A DNA stretch of 64,000 nt from Onchocerca lupi (lineage: Eukaryota; Nematoda; Chromadorea; Rhabditida; Onchocercidae), in NCBI GenBank assembly GCA_028564675.1, contig JAOVVO010000109.1:62001-126000 (forward strand), read 5' to 3'. The notes beneath the pieces are model-generated. The model was not told the DNA's origin. It worked only from the letters and a program-made list of their open reading frames with translations, and ran no database searches. A program made the translations under genes and the position numbers. Below are positions 52,881-64,000 of the stretch, in pieces; positions within the stretch are counted from its first letter, which is position 1; every line of letters starts with the position of its first letter.

Positions 52881-55800
52881 TTAATAAGCAACAGATATTC
52901 TCCATGGTTTCTCCGTATTACGTTGAGTTGCATTCTGAATATAGTATTCGGTTGCATCATATGTTCGATTATGCTGTTGCAACATTTCATCTCCATAATC
53001 GGAATATGGTCGCTGCTGTTGCTTAATCATTTTTTCATTATTATTACTACGATAAGAGTTGCCACATTTTGCTCCTACTTCTGTAATATTATCATTGAGA
53101 TTCATATTGCTACTACCTTCCTGAAAATATAGGAATTAATCATTGATTGGGAGAATGCAAGTTTCTTAACCATATAGAAAACATTTTTCGGAAAACTTCA
53201 AAGAATCATCCATTCTGTTGTCCCGCGATTTCCATGCGGATAGTGGAAACAAAAAAAGAGAATAAATTAATATATATATATATATATATATAAATTTATA
53301 TATAATAACTGCTACGTTTTTAGATGAAAAATTGCAAAACTCCTTAGATAAATATGATTATATTATACATAACTTTAATGCGCATTTTTTGCTTTTTTTT
53401 TTTTGCTAATGGCTTATTAATTATTGTCTATTCTATATTTATTTTATAATACGGAAATGATGTTTAGACAAAAAGGGAAATGAGACAAAGTCCTAAACTA
53501 CACTTAAACAATCTGAGAATACTTATGGAATTTTATTATTTTGTTTGAGTAGAGATTGTTACGGATGATTAACTCGACTGAATAATCAACAGCTCACATT
53601 GTAGCGTTGTGGACATCGATCGAACTTAGTAGCAGTTGCAACAGGAGCATTACTTGAATGAATACCACCATATCGGCTTGAATTTTGTGAGATATCTACA
53701 GAGATTGGATTGTATCTTCGGTAATCGGGCTGAAGTATGTACACATTAGTACGGGGAGTCGATCGTGAACGATAACGATTTGCAGCCTGGCAAAAAAGAA
53801 CATTGCTATATGAACATATATATTTATAGTTGACTTTAAAAACAAATTTGATCGTTGCTAATAATCTAGAAATATAACAAAACCTTCTGTTCATCAACTT
53901 TTCGTTCATTTCGAAAAGCTTCATTATCGAACATTGCTGCTTTGGTACGAACATCAGAATGTATTTGGCTGAGTTCTTTGCGAGATTCGCATTCCCCGAA
54001 TACTTCAAGCGATTTTGTAGTGGTAGTGTACTTCGGTGAAACAATCATCGCTGCCTCACTTTTACCCGTCCTGGACTGATCCAAATCCATTCCGAAGTAT
54101 TGCACTGGTAGTTGCTGTTGCCGTTGTAGCTGGTGACCAGAATCTACCAGAAACAAAAATTATACAAATAAAAGACAGAAATAATAAAGATACAATGAAT
54201 AATCACTATGAAGTCATTACAAATTGTTCATTAACTTCAAAAAAAAAAAAAAAAAAAAGACAGTGAAATAAAATGGAATATATACGAACTCAAATTCAAA
54301 GCGATATATAAATCCAGAAAAATGATGGAAATGCAGCGAAACCTTCTCTCACGAAAGCAATTTCTCGTTCAAGACGATTTTCGACATCATTCACCCAGCT
54401 GAAGTCAATATCGCTGACTTCGGTCTTCATATTCGAACTCTGCGTTAATGAACTGATCGTCGAACCATAATCCGCACTTCTATAAATTCAAAGCTTGAAA
54501 TCCTACCGCAAGAAGCATTTGACAGAACAAATATAATATATTTAAAATCCTCAGCAAAATATCCCTTGAAAATCAAATAAATGGAAAAAAAAGGTATTTA
54601 ACAACACATTTCTTCCATTTAAAAATTTGTACTACTGATGAAGCAGATCAAAATGAACTTTTTGAGCGGAAAATATCCCAAATGTGTTTGCTGCGTAGCT
54701 TGATTCTGAATTGCTATTCCAGAAGCCGAATTATATCGTTGGGACGGATTTGAAGCTGTCTCGTCAGTTGAAAATGCCTGGATAAAATTCGAAAATAGCA
54801 TATGCTTCTAAATTTTACAATTCGAAATTCTGAAGTGTTAATCAGTGGACAAATTTCAACCGTCAAAACCTATATGGACAATTTGATAATTTTTAAAACA
54901 AACTTAAACGAATTACTTACTGAAATGTAACTGAAATACAAAACGAGATAACCTTGTCGTCGTCGATTGAATCAGTGGCATTTTTGGAGAATGATTGAAT
55001 ATTATTCTTTTCTGGAACTTTCTCGGCTTCTAGTGTTATTTTAACAGGTATATTACGTTCCGAAGTGATATTACCATTTTTATTTGCATTACAATCACTA
55101 TACTGATTATTTGTATTGGAAGCACTGGTACCATTTCGATACCCATAATTTCGTTCATCGCAGTCGTAGGATGTTGCTGCTTTAGACAGATGACTACATT
55201 CGTTGCTCGTTGCAGTCTTTTTGGATTCTTTCTGGAAATAGTTTATGTCCGCTGAATGAGGACCAATTTCACATTTTCTAACTTCACTATTCGTTTCCTC
55301 ATCAATTCCATGCTGCATAGTAGCTGATGGTCCTCCCTTGGCAACCAGATTCCACTGCTGCAACCATTTAGATGTTCCACTTAATCCAGCATCATTCCTA
55401 GACACTTGTATTCGTTGCAAATGTTGATTCGATGAATTCTTCAACTGTACTGGTGATGGTGTTTGATGGTGTAACGACGATGAATGATCGGTAGTTGACG
55501 TTAGACGACTTCGATCAGATGTATTCGTGGATGGAGCCGAATGGATCATTTGTATATCTGGTACAGCAAAACCATTTGAGCAGCTGCTTAAATGTAATCT
55601 ATATAAATAAAAACAATCAACCAAAGCATTTAATTAGTCCCGTCTTCAATCTGAATTTTAAAAATAAAAAAAGATTTTTTTTTTTTTTGAAGTAAACAAA
55701 AGAAGAACAAATTCAAAGGCTATTGTGAATTATGTCAATCGATTAACCTGCTAAAAGATGATTTCAGTGGACCAGAAGGCATATCAGAAGCAGTTTCACT

Positions 55801-56778
55801 GTATGTTTGATTTTTCATCACTTTCCTGCATTCCTTCCAGTTATGCTTCTGTGTTACTGGAACATCTACATAATTATCCAGAACTTGCCTGCAATACTCG
55901 ACAGGTAAATATTGTAATAAAATTTTCCAAAATTTGTTTAATTCGCGAAATAACAAATTATAATTATCTGAGTTTGATGCCACCGATTTCTTTAGACGTA
56001 TTACAGGTTTCTGCTTAACATGCTACATATCACAATCATATCAGTATGTGCAAAAAAAAGGGAAAAAAAATTTCCCATAATGTAAAAAATGCACCACAAA
56101 TAAATAGAAATGAAACTTAATATCCAAAACCATAATTTATTATTTTTCATTAATTAATGATATTGGATCCGGAAGAAAGAATGAAAGTTTTTGAACTTTC
56201 TTGAGGGCATGAGAATATCATTAAAGGTGAATAAACTCAAATTTCATGTTTTTGCACTGCCTAATGATTTTCTTGCAAAAATAATATGAAATGGCTTGGC
56301 AGATGATTTAAATATTTCCATGTTCAAGCAAAAATTTTTTGTTGAAAATAAAAAGAAATCAATACTGGCAAAGAGGAAAAGAGAGGAAGAAGGAAAGGGA
56401 ACAATCGTCATAAAATTCTCTACAAAAAGGTTCTTCTCAATGCATTAATACGTGTATATTTTGGAATGTATGTATTTGTTGATGGTTTTGTGCATTTGCC
56501 CTTGAAATAAAAGCAAATCTCTCATCTCGATGTTTGCATTACCGTGCCTAAATTCTAATTCATCTATTAATTTAAATTGCATTCATTATTATTAATTTAA
56601 CGAGTGGTTTACCAAAAATTCATGGTATCAGATAATATCTGATCAATTAACTACTCAATCCGTAAGTAATGATAATGATATAATGATACTGTTACAATCT
56701 AAGCAGGCATTTATTTAGTAAATGAGTAAAATCACTTGAAAATTTTATTCCAAGAAATGCTACAATAAATTGCTATTT

Positions 56779-56825
<47 letters not shown>

Positions 56826-59752
56826 AAGAATTAAACCTTGACAGATTGTCGACAGAAAAGGCACGAGAATACTGTAGCAAAGGTGTTACTGATGCATGAG
56901 GTGGAATAATATTCGGGGGAATGGAGCCCATTTTTTTCAACATTTTTTTCTGCTTTTTTTGCCATTTTTTGAATTGCTTTAAAGTTGGTGGCGGAATGGA
57001 TATGACTGTTGGCATCGGAAGTACTGTAGATGGTGGTGCTCCAGGTGGACCATCCATGAAGAAAGCTTCGTTAAGTGATAAACGAGAATTTCCAATTTTC
57101 CAGTTCTGCAAACTATTCCAGTTAATCTGAACACACATTTTGGAACACAATGAACTGTTCTGCAATAAAAATTAGTAAATAAATGAAATATGGAAAATTG
57201 ACACCATGCGTGCAACAGCATTTGTGTCTAAGAAACTTTCATTTGAAATCTTCTCCCTCACCAATCCAGAAAAAAAAAAAAAAAAAGAAAAGAAAAAAGA
57301 AACTAATCAATTATACTGGTGCGATACAGCTATGCATTCTATATTCGTTTTTTCCCTTCTCTCATTGAGTTTATCAATATCGATTAAAAAAAAAAAAAAA
57401 AAATGGAATTTCGAGCAATGAATGATTTAGAGAAACAAGTTTTCTGTGTATGCGTTCATATGTGTCAATAATATGCGTATGTGGTATTTGCATATTACTG
57501 GTGCCATGACAGCAATCCTTGATGGTTGCTGACGATGTATTTAACAAATTACGATTTCCTTCTAATAGTTACGAAGAAATTTTCCGGTAAGAATATAAAT
57601 ATCAGGCCTTTTCCGGAAAGTGGATTTTGATTTATGCCTTCAGCATAGATTGCATTGGATAAAATCTAAAAATAAGCTATATATATTCATGTATCAGAAT
57701 ATATGTAGCTTATTTTTAGATTTTACCCAATGCAATGGTCATGGATAAATGGAATCCAATACAGACTACCGGACATTCATGCTGATTTTAATTACATTCT
57801 GTAATTTAAACTTAATCCGCTAAGCTTTAGATGAATTTCACAAACGAAAATACAGATGACAAAATTGAGAGAAAAAAAATAGATAAGTAGAAGGAATGTA
57901 AAAATTTCGATAAGTTATTGTGCACAAAAAACTTCTCAATTAAAAAATGTAATTTCAACAGATTATCAAAGAAAGCGAGCGTAAATTTCGAATACGTTTA
58001 CGAATGCAGTATTAAAAAAACAGGACAACTATAAAGATTACTGTTGACCTGGTCAGAAAAATTATCTTGACTTACAATAAGGTATCTAAAAATCTTGTCA
58101 AAAAGCAGTTTTAGGTTCTATTAAACAGTGATATAAAAACCATGAGTGAAAACACTTACTGGAAGATTTCGAGAAGGGAGAATTTGTTTAAAAGTTGAAA
58201 AAAAAAAAGAAAGCATTCTTATTCAAAAAATGAAGGAAACGGAATAAGAATTTTCAACATCTTTACCACCTTTGCCACTTATCTGTTTTCTGCTCATAGA
58301 AATGTTATTTTGTTAATATTTTGTTGTATATAAAAAACCGCAAAAATTTGCTGTTTTCTAAAAGGTCTAAATATAATTATAGTCGATCAAAAGATATAAA
58401 TTATTCAGAAATGATGAAGTAATGAAAAAGCTGGTATTTCACGAAAAGAGTGACGAAAAAAAACTTCGGATTTAAAATCGTTTTTAATGTAAAATGCCAG
58501 CAAAAACTTAAAAATTAGTAAGATTCCAATAAGTCAACAATAACACTGTTGTATCAAAATCGTTCAAAACATATCAAACCAATTCCATAAAAACCGCAAC
58601 AATTATGAATTCAAAAATCCACTATGCGTCTAATTTAAACAGCTTAAAATTTATTAGATTCTAAGCGACTTATATGAGTAAACTCCGATCCTAAAGATAA
58701 AAGATTAACAGTCGTGATAATCAGACTATATAATGCTAATAACGAACTCAAAAGAAAAAAGAAATGACAATAAAGCAATACAGTTATGCAGAAGCTATTT
58801 CTAAAATATCAGTGAATTATTTTGTATGTATAGAGCATCGAACAATTGAAGCAGGAAGCTCATATATATTGATAATTAATTGATCCTGTTGTTTGGAGAA
58901 AGAGATCGCAAAAAATAAAAAAAAAAAAATTAATATAAGTATGAAAATTTAAAAAAAAGAAAATCGAAGGATTAATATAAGTTTCATTTGGTATCGGAAT
59001 GTCTAATTATTTTGTTAACTATTTAAATCTCCAATTTTGATAAATAAGCATATTCTCTGATTTTGTTCTAATAATCTTTATTAAGAAAGGAACTACAATC
59101 TACTATATTTTTAGCACCATACAAAGTAGAAGGATTCACATAACTATCTCTGGAAAATAATTCAGAACTTTGAATTTAATTTAGCTAAACCAGAAAAGTT
59201 TATTAATTATGCAGCGTCTAAAATTAATTTGTGCGGAATAGTTGTGAAGTCCAAAGCATTTTTAACACACCACTTTCATTTTGCAAAGCGAACAACATAA
59301 AGCATTAAATAAATTACAATAATATGAATTTCAATATAGCATCTTTTCTCCTATTTTCTTTAAAAAGGACAGGCCAAGAGAAAAAGCGAAAGAGAGGAGA
59401 TGGAATTGTAACGGTTACTTTCGCATCAATTTATTAAAATGATGCAATTCCTGGATCAGTTTCTGGATAGCCGGAGAATGAAAAAGGATCAAATGATATC
59501 ACTAACATTTGCTCGCCATCGTTCGGAATCAGCTGAACTGGTCATATATCCAGAATCGGTACCACCAAAGTGTTGCAGTGAACTGATTGACTGATGAAAA
59601 GCAGGTACTCCATATGGTTGTGCGATGAAAGGTGCTGTGTAGTAATGTGAACCGTGCTTTGGGACATTTTTTGAATCTGATCTTGAACCTGATCCTGATC
59701 GCAACAGATACGGAGGTATCTGCGACGACGACGACGACGACTTATTCCCCAT
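52881..59752 (-). CDS. Unrecognised Ser/Gln/Asn-rich protein with N-myristoylation-type start (10 exons, ~823 aa)
   Basis: I do not recognise this gene. Exons on the minus strand: 59752-59507, 57159-56837, 56500-56452 (tentative), 56010-55748, 55598-54953, 54777-54659, 54479-54343, 54143-53884, 53786-53598, 53120-52881. All phases join and no stop remains. It opens MGNKSSSSSS: Gly2 with Ser5/6 fits an N-myristoylation site, and Ser tracts come from a GAC/CGA repeat. Residues about 120-162 run from a proline-rich stretch (GPPGAPPSTVLPMP) into a lysine-rich helix (LKQFKKWQKKQKKMLKKMG). The middle (about 290-510) is Ser/Asn/Thr-rich and looks disordered. A more ordered piece is DIDFSWVNDVENRLEREIAFVRE (about 570-593), followed by a charged, possibly helical part near 640-680. 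It ends KPWRISVAY. It may be a membrane-tethered adaptor; that is inference. Exon 4 may hide a 66-base intron ending at gcag before CAAGTTCTGG. Confidence 0.72.
53269..53292. repeat. AT microsatellite
   Basis: A (TA)n run inside the last intron of the unknown Ser-rich gene. Confidence 0.9.
56780..56823. repeat. A44 homopolymer (T44 on the gene strand)
   Basis: The longest homopolymer in the window. On the minus strand it is a T44 run starting 13 bases after the 5' splice site of exon 2 (donor after 56837) of the unknown Ser-rich gene. Its length may be inexact. Confidence 0.9.
57160..59508 (-). other. First intron of the unknown Ser-rich gene (2.3 kb)
   Basis: This intron separates the short myristoylation-type exon from the rest of the protein. 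It contains the long hairpin at 57649-57736 and several A runs but no exon I can support. Confidence 0.6.
57649..57736. repeat. Long near-perfect inverted repeat in intron 1 of the unknown gene
   Basis: The left arm (57649-57685, starting attgcattggataaaatc) and right arm (57699-57736, ending ttttacccaatgcaatg) are complementary over about 37 bases with two mismatches, around a 13-base loop. A transcript would fold into a pre-miRNA-sized hairpin. It could also be a miniature inverted-repeat element. No coding content. Confidence 0.85.
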
Positions 59753-59878
59753 TCCCTTAGCTGCCCAATCACGTCAACACAAACCGCCACACAAACTGAA
59801 GCACCGTCGAACTGTGGTCCTTCTTGTCTTCAGTGATGCTCCCTGTCGTATCCTCCCTTTCCTATGACTGCAATGACC

Positions 59879-59914
59879 GTCTCTCTCTCTCTCTCCAACT
59901 TTTCTTTCTCTCTC
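59879..59914. repeat. CT microsatellite upstream of the Ser-rich gene
   Basis: A (CT)n run with a short interruption, about 130-160 bases before the ATG at 59752 on the opposite strand, where it reads GAGAGA. GA-rich promoter-proximal tracts can bind GAGA-type factors; here that is only a possibility. Confidence 0.8.
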
Positions 59915-62785
59915 GAGAATGTCCCCTCCGTTTGATATACTGTGTTTGTGACACAGATTGCAGTGGTGATTCCTTGACACTGTTCGATGCGACCCCTTAA
60001 GATGTGATGGTCGATGGTGCATGTCGCACTCCCTCCACCACTCTTCCTTCACCTTTTACCCCAACTCTCTTCAGCTCATCTCCTGTAATTATCACTAAAC
60101 TTACTAAAGTAATTAGCAAGCCACCTGAACTATATCTTTTTTTTCTCAACTCTCAATTATAGTTTTAACATTTAGTTCGATCGTTCATTTCAGTTTTACC
60201 TGTAAATTACTCCAAATATTCATTCAATTGTTGAATTCAAAAAAAAAAAAAATATTTGCGATAATTTTACTTTTTTCAATTCAATCATAGCGAAAAAATG
60301 TGAAACGAACACTTCTGCACTCGTCATTTAATATCGTGATAATGTTGCTTGGGTTTTGGAAGATCAAATTGGAAATGAATGAGCAGACGTGCAGTGGCAT
60401 GCACACCTGTGCAATATTGATTTATTTTAACATGACGTTTTATTAGCAACAAGAATGAAGTGGTTGATGGGATTGAGGACGAGAAATCATTGACCGTATG
60501 CTGTTGCCATTATCAAATAATCACTAACAGACAACAACAGATAGAGGTCAAACCAAATGACCTCGATATGTCACACTGTGTTAAATGAATATTATTATTC
60601 ATATGGTACTCTCATGAATGGATTGATTGTCCAGCACTGAATTTCCTTTTTTATTTCTTTTATTTTTTCAACTTTTCAGAAAGTTGCAGTACATTGTGTC
60701 ACTACTGAATACATGAAATGTTTTCAACACATAACATTCTTTCAAAATAAACATTTGTCGAGCTACTGGATGTAAAATATGTTAGGCTTTCATTACAACT
60801 CTTCACTAAAAATTTTTGCAAATTATCAATGGAAAAATTCAATTTAAATATAAAATTTTATAATGAAAAATCAATATGATAGATTATCATTGCAATTAAT
60901 TAATTATTGTGATGATAATCTGGGGCATTAAATGTCAAAGAGTGCTTTTTGTATGATTATCAAGAAGACATCAAATAATTTGCATCAAATTGTCATCCTT
61001 GACAATCATTGCTACAATGTATTATCTTACTTGAATTTCATGCTTCAACAAAATATAAAATTTTATAGTAAAAAATCAATATTCTGTGCAAATTTTTGAA
61101 TGTGTTGCAAAAAAAATCAACATTAAATCAAGGAATTTCAACTAAATACAATGGGTTTTCATTACAAAATTACCAGTTAATTAGTAAAATATGCTAAGTT
61201 TCGCAGTTAATTAGAAAAAAGAATTGCAGAAGAAAGAGAAAGATACTCATATTCAAATAATGTGAGCTTCGTATTGCTATACTGTCATTTCGTCCACAAA
61301 GAATATCGAATTTTCTCCCGTAATTTAAGTAATAAAGCACAAAATCAAAAATAAATTAGATTTGCTAAATACAAAATCGCACTAAAAACAGAATCTCACC
61401 AGCAATAAATCATTTTTTGCCTTAAAAATAAATTGCTGAGAATTTAAGTGAATAATAAACTGCAAGTTCATCTCAATAAATATATTACACTTTACAAAAA
61501 AGATCAATAAGTGTGATGTGATCGCAAGCATGAAACATAGTTGATTCATTTATGAAACATTAAATAGTTTCCCAATTAGTGTTCAAGTTTCTCGAATCAT
61601 CTAAAAAATTTGCAAAAAAGCGTCTAAATGAAAGGAATTGATGATAGTATTACAATGATATCACTTCACACAATGTACTGTATCATTAATTTATCGTTTG
61701 AGGAACGAGAGAGAGAGAAAAAAAAAAGAATTTGTGAGATGATTTCAAGTTTTCATTATTTCTCCAAAACTGTTTTCATAATTATCATGATAATAATAGC
61801 AATGAACTGGTCACAAATACATGTCTGTTAAAACCGGTCATTTTGTACGGTATATCTTCTATTCATGAACATCATTTTGCTACTGACAATATGAACATTT
61901 ATTGCAATCAAATAGATGAACTATTTATAACGATGCAAAAAAATGCCGAAAAATCTTCAACGGACAATTATTCATAATTAAGCAAGAATAATCGAAATGT
62001 CCACAGACTTGTTTTCTTCTCATTTCATCGGTCATACTTTCATACCTTTCTTCGTTCTTGGAATTAAAAATAATGATAGCAATGACCTTTCTCTTAGAAC
62101 CAAATAACTGATAATATAAGACAAAAAACACTTTCTATTTTACTTTTTTTTTTTTTTTTTAGTGACTGATTGTGGATTTGCATCGAAAGCAAAAGCAGGA
62201 AAGGTTGTTTGGAAGGTTTTTGGAGAAAATAAATAGCAAACTATCATTTCTTCTAAACTAGTTAATGCTGTGCATTACATTCATTTATGTACATTGATTA
62301 ATTAAATAAATGAAGTCGATTTAGGGACGAAATCGAATTAAATGAAGATTGAATGTCGAAATATGATTTTCACCCGAAATATATCAATTTCTTTTTCTTA
62401 GTGGCTCGAAAATTAGTTTTATTTGCTGTGAAATTGTCATTTTGAATATTTCAACATATTTTCCAGTCCTTAATTTCAACATATGCAACAAATAGACGCT
62501 GTAGAAAAGCAATTTTATTTTGTCACAATGCACACAATTTGTTTTTTGCTTAATTTAATTTTTTCTTGAACTCTGATTTAGGATAGAATGTCACTGTATA
62601 GCTTGATAATGATATAATAGAAACATTGTATTTAATTAGAATTTGAATTAATATTTCACAGCATAACGATTTACCGTGATAGCATCATTCAATCGTAACC
62701 GAACAAAAAACTTTTTTAAAGATCTTACTCTGTATCGACAAGCGCATTTTACTAGGGTTTTTAATTAAACTAAAATATCTGGGTT

Positions 62786-62843
62786 AATTAGTTGTCACTT
62801 CTATTCGTCGTATCTAAAGTACGAGGAATAGAAGTAGTAATTA
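62786..62843. repeat. Inverted repeat (hairpin)
   Basis: Arms acttctattcgtcgta and tacgaggaatagaagt pair over 16 bases with one mismatch around a 7-base loop (tctaaag). The flanks (ttaatta on both sides) extend the pairing with a small bulge. Intergenic; no small RNA recognised. Confidence 0.75.
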
Positions 62844-63446
62844 ATTTTGAGAATAAATAAGGCTTTGTAAAAGTTTTGAGAAATTGAACAGCTGAAAAAA
62901 CAACAAATGAATTATCCAATCAAGAGGAAAAAATGGAACGATTGTAAAATCCCTCTATATATTAGAGCTTTATTCAACTGTATCTCTGGAAATAGGTTTA
63001 TCGCAATTTATTCATGATTAGAAGCCCAAATGCTATCTTTCGATTGAGAAATAATTGGAAATAAAATGTTCAATAAATGATCGCCACGCAAGGGCGTTAT
63101 ATCCACTCGAAAGGTAAAATTATCCAAAGATAAATGCTTGAAGGAAGTAACTTAAAAATAATATTCTTAAGCTTTAATATTGGCAGGCTACTACACTTCG
63201 CAAAACTTCTACACGAATCTCTTCCAGAATTCAGCAATTATCTTGTGAATCTTTTTACTGTGTGATTTAAGAATTTCGCTACGAATGCTTCTCGAAGTAT
63301 CTCGGAAAATCATAAAAAAGCCGGTGGATCGATTTTTCAAAATTATGCAATTTCAACAGGAAGAAAAATCAAAGAAGAGAACGTGAAATGAGCTACTCAA
63401 ATTCCTTTACCAATTTCCATTCATTAAACACTGCATTTTTCTTTTC

Positions 63447-63472
63447 TTTTTTTTTTTTTTTTTTTTTTTTTT
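63447..63472. repeat. T26 homopolymer
   Basis: An uninterrupted T run on the plus strand in intergenic DNA, preceded by shorter T blocks. Confidence 0.9.
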
Positions 63473-64000
63473 GAATTGTTCTCAAGAATATTGCAGATTC
63501 AAATCCTACACTATTACTGCAATATTCAAAAACTTTCAAATGATTCCATGTAACAAGATGATTAGTAATGAACATCTCTTTCTAAAATGCAACATATGTA
63601 GAGTTTTATGGTCGTCAGTTTAATTATTTTTTAAATAGTCTGCACAAAATCAAACGTAATCAATTGATGGTTAGGCGTGGTCCACCACATAATGTTTACC
63701 CCGTGAGACTATGAAATTCAAATCACTGCTGACTTGATTACTCGTAGATTATCAACTAAGCAACTTGTCGGCCGATAATCTCGCCAATTTCAGAAGAAAA
63801 AAACCAATTATATGAGCTTTTTAAAATACAAATGTACTGGTCAGTTGTTTGAATTACTGCAATCAATGGACAGCTTCTTTAAACTTTTGAATGGTGACAC
63901 AAAAGCTCTATCAAAATGCTAAAGTACTGTAATTTCAAATATTTCGTACTGTCTTTCAAAATTCAGAAAGTAAGATTATTGACATGATGACATTTTCAGT

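Larger units (their letters stand above)
59753..64000. other. Upstream and intergenic DNA at the right end
   Basis: No gene is supported in this 4.2 kb. The first few hundred bases should hold the promoter and 5' UTR of the minus-strand Ser-rich gene; they include a CT tract (59879-59914). The open frame 60052-59774 on the minus strand is Arg/His-rich, shaped by that tract, and has no family likeness. Further right are a hairpin (62786-62843) and a T26 run (63447-63472). Confidence 0.5.

Noticed and set aside
59774..60052. Arg/His-rich minus-strand frame upstream of the Ser-rich gene
   Set aside because: Shaped by a CT microsatellite and lying where the promoter or 5' UTR should be; no homology recognised.
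63490..63515. tRNA B-box-like string gattcaaatcc
   Set aside because: The flanking bases do not form a T-arm stem and there is no A box or acceptor stem upstream.
1..64000. Search by eye for spliced-leader RNA, rRNA, CRISPR arrays, transposase genes
   Set aside because: No SL1-type leader string, rRNA-like block, regularly spaced repeats or transposase motifs were found.

Overview
The window is nuclear DNA of a nematode, most likely a clade III spirurid or filarial worm. It is very AT-rich with long A/T homopolymers. Its genes are cut into many short GT-AG introns, several ATGs sit just behind a bare 3' splice site as expected for spliced-leader trans-splicing, and every recognisable protein has a nematode-like form. 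The species cannot be fixed from the sequence. The gene models below were joined by hand from reading phase, splice sites and remembered family sequence; no alignment was run.

Layout. (1) 3283-19799 (+): a complete unc-31/CAPS gene (dense-core-vesicle priming factor) in 34 exons, about 1392 residues. (2) 24999-20780 (-): a 12-transmembrane major-facilitator protein of the MFSD4/NaGLT1 type with an unusually long glycosylatable loop. It converges on unc-31 with under 1 kb between the stop codons. (3) 25000-33314: about 8 kb without a convincing gene, holding TG/CT microsatellites, a small hairpin and a few orphan exon-like reading frames. (4) 33315-38250 (+): a ZC3H4/Su(sable)-type triple CCCH zinc-finger protein in 13 exons. 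(5) 38251-44027: long 3' UTR and intergenic DNA. (6) 44028-50109 (+): a sphingomyelin/ceramide-phosphoethanolamine synthase in 8 exons; the core is certain, the first exon is tentative. (7) 59752-52881 (-): a protein of about 823 residues that I do not recognise, with an N-myristoylation-type start, Ser/Gln/Asn-rich sequence and a lysine-rich helix. (8) 59753-64000: intergenic DNA with a CT tract, a hairpin and a long T run.

The genes do not form a pathway or operon: orientations alternate and the gaps are large. UNC-31 (regulated secretion), the sphingolipid synthase (Golgi/plasma-membrane lipid) and the MFS carrier all touch membrane traffic or transport, but nothing in the DNA links them. 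I found no RNA gene, intact transposon, CRISPR array or novel multi-gene system. The most unusual items are the unknown myristoylation-type protein, a near-perfect 37-bp-arm hairpin in its first intron, two frame-preserving micro-exons and a competing acceptor in unc-31, and exon-like frames upstream of the MFS gene.
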